Assembly: GCA_036897485.1 (NCBI GenBank)
Contig: JAYMTF010000235.1
Span: 1 to 43,533, forward strand
Reading direction: 5' to 3'
Length of the DNA: 43,533 bases
Origin: Pelargonium nanum
Taxonomy: Eukaryota > Streptophyta > Magnoliopsida > Geraniales > Geraniaceae
Under the pieces are notes generated by a model. It was not told the origin of the DNA. It saw only the letters and a list, made by a program, of their open reading frames with translations, and did not search any database. A program made the translations under genes and the position numbers. This document shows positions 1-12,000 of the stretch, piece after piece (the stretch's first letter is position 1; each line of letters starts with the position of its first letter).

Positions 1-1
1 A

Positions 2-3000
2 TTTGATGGATTTAGGGAAAATGCTCTTGAGATTCTTCAACGGTTTCGGCGCGACCGGCATATACTTCTTGATTTTATACTTTCTGGTAGCCTAATAAAG
101 AAAGTGGTAATGCCTCCTGGTGCTGTTTCACTTGATGACGTGGATCTAGACCAAGTCAGTGTTGATTATGTCCTAAATTGTGCTAAAAAAGGTTTGTAGG
201 ATGCTACTTAATTTGAATTAATGAACCGGATTGTATTAAATTTTTAACCTTCTAATTACTATTTGTTAATGTAGGTGGCATGCTTGAACTTTCAGAAGCC
301 ATTCGAGATTTCCATGATCACACTGGCTTACCTTTCATGGTATGCTACAAATAGCCATGCATTTCACAAAAATTGTTTAATGGTTTCTTAATTATCTTCT
401 AAATTTCTAATTATCAAAGAATGACATGCTTCAATGTATGATATGAATTGTTATTACCTAAACTAAGATTTAAATATGAAGAAAAGGGTACACAAAATAT
501 GCTTTTAAGCTTGGATGTTTATATACTTACTCTTGTGTCAGGGTATCATGTGCATTTTACTGTCTGCATTGGTCAACATTGAAGCTGTCTTTTTTTCCCT
601 TTTCCAGAACAAAACAGGTTCTGCCAATGAATTTTATCTGGTTACAAGCCCAGAATATTCAGGTTCACCACCAAGAAGGGCGCCGCCTTCACTTCCTGTT
701 GCTTCACCACTGCAGCCAATTCCTTCTTTTGCCGAATCACCTGTTGCATCAAGCGTATCAGAATCTGATTCATTTAACATATCAAAATCAGAGTCTTTTA
801 ACGTATCAAAAACAGATTCATTTAACATGTCAAAATCCGAGTCATTTAACATATCAAAATCAGCATCTTTAAACTCCAGACAAGTTCGCGAGCTGACTGT
901 GGATGACATCGAGGATTTTGAGGATGAAGATGATGTTGAGGAAGTTAACAGTCGGAGGAATTCAAGACGAAATCCAAATGATGCTGCTGATCTTGTCTTA
1001 GGATTGCCATCATTTACTACAGGTAATCGTTTAACAATCATGACATGTAACACATTAAGATTCATTACCTTCTATTGTGAATCAGAGATGTGGGGCGTGG
1101 AATGATTAGTCTTTTTACTTAGAAATGTGAAAGGCATGTTAGTGTGTTTATATTGAGATCTTTTGATGTGTGGTACATCAGATACAGGTGTTTACGATTT
1201 TTGCCTGTATGTCGTTACATTCTTCTGCAGAGCATATGACATGCTCTAGATGGGTCTATACAGCTGTATCAGATATCAGGTTACATTTAGCTCATCCATG
1301 CTCAAAAACATAGTTGTTTTAGTATTTCCAGCTTGCTAATGGTAACTTATAAGAAATGGAGGAGGCAGTGGTGTAAATCATATTGAAACACGTGGAATTG
1401 TTTGGGAAATCCACCATATCAAATTAACACAGTCTATGACCAACACTTCATAGGTGAAATGAATATTAAATTTTCTATCCAAGAAAAGTATTGTCCTGAC
1501 TGTATAAATCATGCTTACTATTTTCTCTGTGTATATAAACATTTATCTGTTTGTGCAAATATACCAAAAGCCATATTTACATTTGTGGTTGGTTGCTTTC
1601 AGCTATTTGATGACTATTTGAGGCTACAATAGTAGAATGTTTGTAAAGTGACCTTGGCATGACATATGAAAGATAAAACCATTGGTGGTGGTTTTAAAAG
1701 TATATTTTACTCTTCAGGTATTACAGATGATGATCTTCGGGAAACTGCATATGAAGTTCTTTTGGCATGTGCTGGGGCATCAGGGTATGCTTCAATTATT
1801 TGGTTTGCCTTTCATATTAGCTCTCTATTTTAGTCACGTTTCAGTTTTCTTTAATTGAACAGGGGTCTCATAGTACCATCAAAGGAGAAAAAGAAAGACA
1901 AAAAGTCCAGGTTGATGATGAAGCTTGGGCGCAGTAAAACTGAAAGCATTGTAGCACAATCTAAACGAGCTCCTGGCTTAGTTGGTTTGTTGGAGAGCAT
2001 GCGTGTCCAGATGGAGGTATTTAAAAGCATGTTCTATCTTTTTGTTCGATTTATTCTCTCTCGTTATGTCTCCATAATATCCTTTTGCTTGTTTTTTCTT
2101 GCGTAACTTCTCACTACAAGAATGCTGATGAACTAAGAGATAAAATTTTACTCCAAATGAAATAATTATCTGTTTAAACTATAAGTTCTTTGTCAACTCT
2201 GGGAAGGGATTCAAAAAGTCATTTTCCAGAATGGATGATAAAACAAAAAAATATTCTTGGCAAATGCTTCCCATGAACAGTATTTTTCATTTTATTTTTA
2301 TTTGAAATGGAAGTCATTCTCTTTGAAATATGGTTAACCCATTCCCTTCTATTATATAAGGCTCTTTGGTTCCTTGGATCCTTCTTGTGAAGTGGCACTG
2401 CTATATATTTATTTATTTATCGGCAACACTGCTATGTAAGTTGCAAATGTGTAAGCTATGATGTATTTGCTTGCCAGAAGGGTTTCTTTACCCATGTCTA
2501 TTCCTTTATATAGTTTTAACTTGTTAGATTTATCAAATGCTATGCAGCCAAATCTTTATCATGGAAATTTATTTCTGATTGTGAAAAATAACTCCATTCC
2601 TGTTTTCACATGCATTTGTAGATTTCTGAGGCAATGGATATTAGAACAAGGCAGGGATTGCTGAATGCTCTTGCAGGAAAAGTGGGAAAGAGAATGGATA
2701 CCTTACTCATCCCTCTAGAATTGTTGTGCTGTATTTCTCGCACAGAATTTTCCGACAAGAAGGCATATATACGGTGGCAAAAAAGGCAGGTAGGTTTTTT
2801 CCTGTCCCCTACTCAATTTATCCTGGCAAGGCATGCTTAAGTTCCATGTTAATCATATTTAATACTGTATCAGTACAGTTGAACATGTTGGAGGAGGGGC
2901 TTATTAATCATACTGCTATTGGATTTGCGGAATCTGGGCGCAAGGCGAGTGAGTTGAGGATTCTTTTGGCAAAGATTGAGGAATCTGAGGTCTGTGTTTG

Positions 3001-6000
3001 ATCAAGTCAGGAATTTTTTTCATTTGTTTTCTGAATCCCATTTCACAAGTTTTGCACCATACTACTTCTATCATCGTGATACACAACTTTTGTTCACGTA
3101 CTAGTAGTGCTACTTAATCATCATCCTCATTCTTGGGTTACTTTCAGTTAGTCCTTAAAAAATCTCACTTTTTTGTTCTATCTTTTCTTTGTAAAATCTT
3201 GGCGGCCTTTCAAAAGTTCAAATATTATTTTTTGCTTTTAGAACAATTCTACCGATATTTTGTTGTGTTGATGTAGTGATTGTGCAATTATTGATATTGT
3301 TATTAATTGATCTTTAATTTGACAATGTTATTTGAGTAAGCTTGTACTATCTTTTTATCTGCTCCTTATTATCTTTTACCTTTTCTTCTACTTCCAGTCG
3401 CTTCCTCCTTCCACAGGTGAACTCCAACGTACAGAATGCTTGAGAACTCTAAAAGAGATTGCCATTCCACTTGCTGAAAGGCCTGCCCGGGGTGATTTAA
3501 CTGGTGAAGTGTGCCACTGGGCAGATGGCTATCATCTAAATGTTAGATTATATGAGAAACTGCTTCTCAGCGTCTTTGATATTTTAGATGAGGGAAAGCT
3601 GACAGAGGTTAGTACTTCTATATGAAGGGTTGCAATGACATGATACCAAATAATTTTGGATTCCCATTATATTTTGCGTTACTTTGTGCTCGAGTAGTTG
3701 GGTCAAAGCTTTTTGGAGTATCATTTTTGGTATCTATGAAATCTGAGTATTGAGTGTTGACTAACTTTTTTCAAATGATCATGTAATGTTTTAGGATTTT
3801 GTTAAAAGTTCCAATTTTGATTGGGTAGATTAACTGAAGTCAAATTGTGATCTAGTCAATGGCTATGTAGAATGAAAAAGACAAGGCATTTTAGCTTAAT
3901 AATTGTAATTTGCTTACCAGGATCACTAATGTCTTATCTTCATTTTTAGGAAATAGAAGAAATTCTTGAGCTCTTCAAGTCAACCTGGCGAGTTTTAGGG
4001 GTTACAGAGACCATCCATTACACCTGCTATGCGTGGGTATTATTTCGTCAGGTATTATAGCCAAAATGACTATCCGTTTTCTAATAAGTAGCCGTATGCA
4101 TTTGTTGAAATGGCTATCGGTATTCTGATACATAGGAAAATGCTCTGTGCTGTCATAGACTCATAGAGGATTGCTTAACTTGATTGTTGAGAATTCAGGG
4201 ACACCAATGTCTCGTGTTGCCTTTTGATGTTTATTATTAAATTGTTTATATTGATAGTTCTTGTTGTCATCTTCATCTCCATTGCCACAATTTATTATCA
4301 TTATTTGGTTGTGTCATCACAGTATGTTATTACGGGTGAGCAACGACTATTGCAACATGCAATTGAACAGTTGAAGAAAGTTCCGTTGAAGGAACAACGT
4401 GGTCCACAAGAGAGGTCACACTTGAAAAGTTTGCGCTCAAAAGTTGGAGGTGAAGAGGGTTTTCGAGAAATTTCTTTCTTACAATCTTTCTTATCACCCA
4501 TCCAGAAATGGGCTGAGAAACAGTTAGGAGACTATCATCTGCACTTCGCCGAGGTTTGTGGAATTGCATTGTTTGAAACTTATCAACATTTCTCCATATT
4601 TTTGTATTGTGACGTAATATGATACGGTATAAAGTATAAACAATTCATGCTGATGCACATAAATACATGAAATTCAGCATTTGAATATTCTCTTTTATTT
4701 CCCCTCGCGTCCCTTACAGAATAAATACTTTGGTGGTGCTTAGAAGCTGAACCTTTGTTTCTGTTGAAGTAGTGATTATGGTCTCATATTGGAAAAATAT
4801 AAGATAATAAGTTACATATTGTGGTGGAAGTTAATAAAAACTTAAGCTGATAGTTGAAGGCCTAATAATAATTTTATACTCTAACACGCCCCCTCACGTG
4901 TTCACGTGTAATTTAATATGGGTGGCGGTAGGACTCGAACCCGGGACCTCTTGTCACCAATGCTTTGATACCATGTAAAATTTCAATAAATGGGCTACAT
5001 ACAATGACTTGAGCTTCCACTACTAAAAGATCAATATTGTTTGTAGGATTTGACTTCCACCATTATATTTAGCTTATTATCTTTATACTTTTCCAATGTG
5101 TGACAATTACTCACTTCAACACTTCCCCTCACGTGCGAGTCTCACATTTTTCTTTTTATCGGTGAGTTCGACACGTGCACAATCGGGGGCATTTTATATT
5201 GGCACTCCCCCTCACGTGTAGGCATTTTTCATCCACACATGGGCCGTTGCAGGCATGTCCATCTGCAAGCGGGCCGGAGACCACAAGGAGATGCAATATA
5301 AACGGGCCACTTTTGAGCCAAATCTGGATCAAAATCAGCTCTGATACCATGTAAAAACCATCTCAACTAAAAGTTTAAGCTGATAGTTGAAGGCCCAATA
5401 ATAGTTTGTACTCTAACATTTATCTTTTAGCATTGGAAGCCCAATCCATTATGTGTTTACATATTACCAAAATTTAACATGGTATCACTACTGGTATTGA
5501 TCTAGGATTGACCCCAATAAGTTTCCTCCCCATGTGGTCTCTGGCCCACTTGCAGAAGGACATACTTATAGTGGGCCACGAGCAGAAGGAAAATACCTAC
5601 ACGTGAGGGAGGTGTCGATTTAAATAGCCCTCGATTGTGCATGTGTCATGCTCGAGACCACGATAAAAGAAGAAATGTGAGTGACACGTGTGATAGGGAG
5701 TGTATAAGTGGCGACTAAAGTTCACATTAGAAAAATATAAGATATATATGTGTAGCCCTTTATCAAAATTTAACAGCGCTTTTTTGAAAATTCGTGATAT
5801 TATGTGAAATCATTAAAACTTAGAAGTTGCCACTTGAACTTAAGAACCTAAAAATGTCTTAGTGCTTATTTAAAACATTTTTCTACTGAAAAATGAATAT
5901 CGTTTTGTACATTTCTTTTTCCATGTACGATGAAGAATGGGGTTTATGTTCATGTGACATTCTTCTCTTTTTTTCCATTCTTCTTTAAATGTAATGTTAC

Positions 6001-9000
6001 TAAATCATTGGCAACTATATTTCCAAGATCAGATGATAGGATGATAATTTGGCTTGACATTTAAATTTTAACCACCCTCCACTATCTACATATAATTATC
6101 GGTTTTGTTGCTCATAATTCTGGTTCCTGTTGGACTGCTTGTCTTCCTTGCCTACAGTTCTCTCAGGATCAGATGGATAGGATAATAATTTGGCTTGACA
6201 TTTAACCACCCTCTACTATCTACGTATTAATATCTATTTTGTTGCTCATAGTTTTGGTTCCTGTCGGACTGTTTGTCTTCCTTGCTTACAGCTCTCTCAG
6301 GATCAGATGTTTGGGTTTATCATTACATGAATGAAGTTCTAAATTCTAAGCATCTTCCATTATTTTTGCATATTAATTGTAGACTTGGAAATATATATTG
6401 TCCTGTCTAGAAAGCTGGTTCCAATTGTTTTCTGTGATTGTCTCCTAGTTGTGCAATTCAGTATTGGATTACATGTTCTCTTGCAGGGATCACGAATGAT
6501 GGAGAGTGTAGTAGCAATTGCAATGGTTGCTCGGAGGCTCCTTTTGGAAGAAAATGAAGCTGTATGTATATCTCTTTTATCTATGTCTTGTGATGAAATC
6601 TTTATTGAAAGTTATATAGTCCAGAGTTGTGTTCAATTATCTTCGCAAACATTTTTGTGTAGTTTTCTTTCAAATGCTCAAAGTTGCACGTTTCACTTTT
6701 TCCACAGGCAATGCAGTCTACTGCTGCCACGGATCGGGATCAGCTAGAATCATATATATCATCATCTATTAAGAATGCATTTGCGAGGGTGAGTGTTTTG
6801 CTGGTTATGCATTATGTAACATATTTAATTGTTTAATCATGTGCATACGCATACACATAAATACTCGTACACGTGTAGTCATTCATTTTCCTTCATGCTT
6901 TAGTGTTACGAATTAGGATTATACCTTCGTAACATCCCGTAGCTATTATACAAACCGTGACACGTAATGATCATTGTTTCTCTGTATTCCTTCTGTTCCA
7001 CCATGGTCCCACTGTAACCTATGAGATGGTTTTTATTCTATCATACACTCTGAGTTCATGGTGTGTATGCGCTGAGCCGAGAGGTTGGTTATTCCAGCAT
7101 GGCTATGTACATCAGACCTGCTTTCCATTGGTAGTACACTAGTACTTGTAGGCTATTGTTAATATATGTCTGCAAATGTAATTCAACTAGAACTATGTTA
7201 ATTGGAATTAATTATATTACTTTTGCTCTGTTTGACTCCAGTAAAGCTTGCTGGTTTCTCTGATATTCTCTTTCCTTTCATCAGGTATTACAGGCTGTGG
7301 AGAGGTCAGGCACATCAGATGAACATCCTTTGGGATTACTTGCAGAGGAAACCAAACGTCTTCTTAAAAAAGATGCAACCACTTTCATGCCAATTTTATC
7401 TCAGAGGCATCCACAGGCAACTGTTGTTTCAGCATCCCTTGTTCATAAGCTATATGGGATTAGATTGGTAAGCTTATTTGAATAGTTGAATTATGCTTTA
7501 ACCGTTTATTGTTCTGATGTAGCCTGAAGTTTTGCTTTGAAATGAATGGATTTAACCATTCTGTTATTTGCAGAAACCTTTTCTTGATGGTGCTGAACAT
7601 CTGACTGAGGATATTGTAACTGTTCTTCCGGCAGCTGATAGCCTGGAACAGTATGTAATGTCTCTAATTATGTGTACTTGTGAAGAGGGGACTGCTGACG
7701 TCTACTTCAAAAAACTAACTCCATATCAGGTGAACTAGATGGAGTGAATTACCTGAAGTTTCATCTTCCTTTTTCTTTCTTTTATTCTTGTGTCGTAAAT
7801 TTTTTGCTAAGCTGATTACGAAGTAGTAAATTGCCAAATACTAGTTTATGCTTGCAATCAAAGTGTAAAGTATATATTGATCTGCAACTAAAAACAAAGT
7901 CGCCGTAAATTGTGGTTATTTGTCATGCTTTGTAGCCTATTATCACATTTCTTAATTCCGCTATTTTTTAAAATAAAGTTATACTGTGCAGATTGAATCT
8001 ATATCTGGAACATTGGTGATGCGTTGGCTCAATTCACAGCTGGGACGAATTTTAGGATGGATTGAACGTGCTATTCAACAGGAGGTGAATTCTAAATTTC
8101 ATTTTGTTTTATCCACTCAATGAGTGGAATTTAATAGTTTTCTTATTGGACATGTAGAAGTAAAACATATTGTTTAGTCTCCCTGCAGTCATTGATGTGC
8201 CTCTGTTTGTCAATTTGTCTCTCATTCTTGCTGCATTGTTTTATTTCATGCTAACCTGCGTCTAAGTTACGTATATCCATTTTAGTCTTTTTTATTTTTA
8301 TAAGCAAAGGATAATATACATAGATTCCTTTTCCTCATATATATATATATATATTAATATAATTTAAGGGGACTGAGTTTCCTAGAAGGAAAAGCAGCCT
8401 CAAGACAAGATACATGTAGGATAAGCAAATACAAAATCAAGACCAGATATGAAATCTGAAAATCTATTTTAGTCTTACTTTCTGCTTGGCCTACTCTTGC
8501 TTCTTTATCCCCTCAGCTTGAGAAATTCATTTGATATATAACAGTGTATGTGTAACTCCTCTTACAGCGATGGGAACCAATATCAGCTCAACTACGACAT
8601 GGAAGTTCAATTGTTGAAATTTATAGAATTGTGGAGGAGGTATGGACCTGAGCTTGTTATTTTGGAGTTACATTTACAAGATTTTTTAGGACCAAGTTGT
8701 TGGTAATATTGTTTATGTACACTTTCAGATTGCATCACATTTCTTTGATACAACCAGAGAATGGTGTGGTATCATTTTTATGGCAATACGTGTTGTGGAA
8801 TAAAGCAATTGATCTAGTGTTATGACTACTAGCGCTTCATTCTTATATCATATAATTAACTGAACAAAATTGTACTCCATTGATAAATGTCTAGGTTTCT
8901 AGTATTCTGAAGCTAATTACTAAGTATGAATCTAGCATATTACATCCTTCAAAAGGTGTTAGGTTGGGAAAAATGGTTAATTTTCATGGGATTGACCTTT

Positions 9001-12000
9001 TAATTAAATTGTTCTCCCAAGTTCAATATTTTTGTACTGTGCGTGTATTTGGATCGAATAAGTATAGGGTTGTAAATGAGCCATGCTGAGCTGGATTTAT
9101 AAGTATATATTCGATCTAGGATCAGTGCATGACTAATGACTATAATAGGAGAGCTTAAAATTCAGCAGAGCTTTCGAAGAAGTCTGCACAAATATACTCG
9201 TCTTTAGTTCATTAACCTCACAAAGCCAATACAAGTCTGTTCCAATGTATATTTGTCAGCTGATGAAATGATACAAGGCATGGTTAAAATGTATAAGTGG
9301 CGTCTATTCTATCATTGTTTGTTCGAAATTCATTTTCAAAGATGAAGAAGTTTTCAAAATCTAAATTTAGTCAAACTTCATTCTGCTTGTAAGTGCAGTT
9401 TGCTTTTGGAGGTTTGCAAACTTACCATGCCAAAATTACTTATTGGCGTCAATATGTCTTTTTCTGTACATTTTACACCACTATTATTTATCCTGTACAG
9501 ATGCTACTAATATCTATTCTAATTATTTTTTCTTACTGCAGACTGTTGATCAATTTTTTGCTCTTAAAGTTCCAATGAGGCCTTCAGAATTGAGCGGCCT
9601 GTTCCGTGGCATTGACAATGCATTTCAAGTGTTTGCAAATAATGTCATTGAGAAGTTGGGTGAGTATGTGCTGCTTATGGTTCTGTATCATTTCCTTTAA
9701 AGAAATTAAACATCTCTTTTGAACAGCAATTAAACAAAAAGAACAGTCATAAAATGACCCCCTCCCCAAAATTAAACCTGTCCGTGCCCCCACTGACAAA
9801 ATCTAAGCTTTGACACAAAACAAAACAAAACCAGAAAATAACAAAAATAAACCCAACCTTATCTAACAGATCATGCATTCTAGCAGAATAAGTCAAACAA
9901 CAAATAAAAACTAACAAATTAGTGCTAAAAACTATAAAACTAACAATTAAAATGCAAAACTAAAAACAAAGTTACCCTACTGAGCGGACGCGCTCAGTCC
10001 ACATTCTGTTCATCATCATCATCATTGCCCTCTGGGGCCTTATCCTTTGAGTCCAACACATGGAAAAAGGAGAGATCGGGCCTCTCGTAATCCTCTGGCT
10101 CCTCAGTGCGACATGCAGGGTTGGTGGCGCTCCTCCAAACACACTTGGCATATTGTGCCGCCTTTGCAGTCGAGTCAACGATCAATTCGGCTAGCTTATC
10201 GATCTTTCTATGCAGGAGCTTGTCCACTCCTGAACCCGGTCTTGAGCTAGAGCAACCTACATCTGTCACATGTCATGGCCTACTCCTTTTACCACCGCTT
10301 GCTTTCCCCTCGATCTTCATTTGTGCCACATTTTTCTTTCCCAAAACAATTGCCGGAGTTGTGCGTTCCTCTAAACTAACTTCTACTTCATTCTTTAAGC
10401 ACAATTTGGTGATCAAGTTGGGAAACCATAACTATTTTCTCTTGTAAGCCTCGAAGAAACCATCGTGGATTATTCTACCGAAGTCAACTTTCTTGCCATT
10501 GAGTAAACATTACACTAGTGCAGCTCGCTGTGTATCCAAAGAGGCCATGTGACGATGAGGGAAGATCTTCTTACTGATCATATGGTTCCAAACCTTAGCC
10601 TCCAAATTGAGGCTACTCAATGGGACCGTCATCGTCTTCCCCGTGATCTGGACCGTGTTATAAGCAAAAGGTAGACAAATAGTGCGCTCCAAATTTTTCT
10701 TTGAAATACTAGCCTCTAACAATTTCTTGAACTCGCATTTTCCTTCCGGCACATACGACATCCCAAATCACTCATTTATTTGACGAGGGAAGATGTGGAA
10801 TCGTTTCCTCCTAACCACAATACTGCCATTCTTAACAGAAGTGAGGTTGACATAAAATTCATAGCATAGTTCTACCATTCCTCCTACCGAATCATGAGCC
10901 AACAATTGCTCGAGCTAATATTTCTTAACAGTTTCTTTTATGACCGGGAGACCGCCACAATCACCATCAAATCCCCGCTCCGCAACTACGGGATGGCCAA
11001 CCCTTTCCACTCAACATATGTGCGCCAAGCGGCCACAATACAATACTTCCCCTCATCATAAATTGTTAACGGTCAAATGTGTAGGGTCTCACTTGCACCA
11101 TTATATGTAGCTATTTCGCTTTGTTTTTTTTCAAATGTGGGACACTTTATCACCCATTTCAACACTCCCCTCACGTGTGGGTCTCACATTTTTTTCTTTT
11201 TATCGGTGAGCTCGACACGTCACAATTAGGAGCTTTTTAAACCGGCATCCCCTCACGTGTAGGCATTTTTCTTTCACATGGGTCGCTGCCGGCATGTCCA
11301 TCTGCAAGCTGGTCGGAGATCACAGGGGGAATACAGTATAAACGGGCCAAATTTGGATCAAAATCAGCTTTGATACCATGTTAAATTTCAATAATTGGGC
11401 TACACATAATGGCTTGGGCTTCCACTACTAAAATGTCAACCTTGTTAGTAGAGTTTCACTTGCAACATTATACGTAGCTACTTCGCTTCATATTTTTTCA
11501 AATGTGGGACACTTTATCATCCATTTCAACATTTACAATTGAGGTTGTGCTATAGTTGTTGTGTAATGATGCATTAGGAAGTGATAGAACCTCTACTCAT
11601 CAAGAAGCTAAAAAAAAAAAGATTAAAAATCCCATTCATTTTTTGTTGGTGGATTACATCCATGCTTTTCTTGACCATGTTGTCTCCTACAACTTTTTCC
11701 ATTCATTGGTCATTTAACCATCTTGCACAATAGCACATGCTTTTCTTAGTGAATGTCAACATAGCAACACTTTTATCCGTTTTATAAGCAAGCCGAATAT
11801 CTATGTAGCCATTTTAGATTCTACATTATCTGTATTTAACCTCTTTTTCCCCCCTCTTTTACCCTACAAAGTGGATTCTTACATAAGTATTATCTTGTTC
11901 ATGCAGCTAGTAAGGATGATTTGATTCCACCAGTACCTATTCTGACAAGATATAGTAAGGGGGTTGGAATAAAGGCTTTTGTAAAGAAGGAACTATTTGA

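Noticed and set aside
634-1065. Long minus-strand open frame opposite PATROL1 exon 3
   Set aside because: It is the antisense shadow of exon 3. The plus strand encodes conserved PATROL1 sequence here and the minus frame is serine/aspartate repeats only.
4301-4569. Two minus-strand open frames over PATROL1 exon 10
   Set aside because: Both are shadows of the coding exon, with no recognisable domain.
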